From positions 1 through 44,045 of the forward strand of contig CAKMKF010000071.1 of the NCBI GenBank assembly GCA_927439925.1: a stretch of 44,045 nt of DNA, read 5' to 3'. Under the pieces are notes generated by a model. It searched no databases. It saw nothing but the letters and a program-made list of their open reading frames with translations, and had not been told where the DNA came from. Shown one piece after another: positions 43,837 through 44,045 of the stretch (position 1 is its first letter; every line of letters begins with the position of its first letter). This DNA is from an uncultured Acholeplasmataceae bacterium (lineage in GTDB: Bacteria > Bacillota_I > Bacilli_A > Acholeplasmatales > Acholeplasmataceae). The translations under genes were made by a program, and so were the position numbers.

Positions 43837-44045
43837 ATGAAAATCTTATTCTGCAGTTCAGAAGCATTTCCTTTCAGTAAAACCGGTGGTTTAGCAGACA
43901 TGGCCCTTTTTTTACCCAAATCATTAATTGGAATCGGTCACGAGGTTAGAATAATCACTCCGTATTACAAGAATATCGGTAAGCACCATAAAGATATGAA
44001 ATATTTAGGGGCTGCTACCATAGGAATGGGTGGCATTGAAACAAT
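43837..44045 (+). CDS. glgA: Glycogen synthase, N-terminal part (cut by window end)
   Basis: The first 69 codons read as the start of ADP-glucose-dependent glycogen synthase: MKILFCSSEAFPFSKTGGLAD, with the ADP-glucose-binding K15-TGGL, then HEVRIITPYYKNI. GAGGTGA lies six bases before the ATG, behind a good promoter. The gene continues beyond the window. Glycogen synthesis here suggests the galactose gained from galactan may be stored as glycogen, though the rest of the pathway is not visible. Confidence 0.9.
   Translation, partial: MKILFCSSEAFPFSKTGGLADMALFLPKSLIGIGHEVRIITPYYKNIGKHHKDMKYLGAATIGMGGIET

Overview
This is AT-rich bacterial DNA that uses the standard genetic code: tryptophan is read from TGG, and TGA ends many genes. 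The gene set combines an LtaS-type lipoteichoic-acid synthase, GlpP antitermination, Gram-positive-type galT, an MhqR-like regulator and strong AAGGAGG/GGTGA ribosome binding sites. It suggests a low-GC Firmicutes/Bacilli relative, possibly an Acholeplasma- or Izemoplasma-like mollicute. That placement is inference; no rRNA marker lies in the window.

Layout. Positions 1-764 hold the 3' part of an LtaS-type gene whose 5' end is replaced by a fold-back inverted repeat, probably an assembly or amplification artefact. An SDR epimerase and a convergent membrane protein follow. Positions 2724-8037 are a glycerol-3-phosphate operon (glpP, GlpA-like and GlpB-like flavoproteins, a DUF1667 protein, glpK) with a consensus promoter and two terminator-bearing leaders that share a CCAAGAGAG motif. 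A Rieske protein, a nitroreductase and two small membrane proteins come next.

Positions 10444-11773 are the most unusual part. A short secreted-type protein made of five identical 13-residue repeats is divergent from an HTH/TPR regulator, with a palindrome between them. It looks like an RRNPP-type peptide-signalling pair with a multi-copy pro-peptide. An rRNA methyltransferase, two membrane proteins and a GNAT gene separate it from the next block.

Positions 15705-28958 are a galactan-utilisation operon: a LacI-type regulator, two GH53 endo-galactanase lipoproteins, a cytoplasmic GH2 beta-galactosidase, an ABC importer (binding protein and two permeases, no ATPase) and a large carbohydrate-binding lipoprotein. 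The convergent galK-galM-galT operon supplies the Leloir steps. Galactan would be cut at the cell surface, galacto-oligosaccharides imported and hydrolysed to galactose, and galactose converted to sugar phosphates.

The right part holds pyroglutamyl peptidase, a second SDR, DUF2087, an mhqO-mhqR-mhqD quinone/electrophile-response operon with a 14-bp palindromic operator, a condensation-fold acyltransferase paired with a zinc-ribbon membrane protein, a CBS-pair protein with a consensus cre site upstream, a GltS-like transporter, alanine dehydrogenase, an HD hydrolase, a Nudix hydrolase, and the first 69 codons of glgA cut by the window end.

No stretch longer than about 300 bases lacks a gene. 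I saw no tRNA, rRNA, CRISPR array or insertion sequence.
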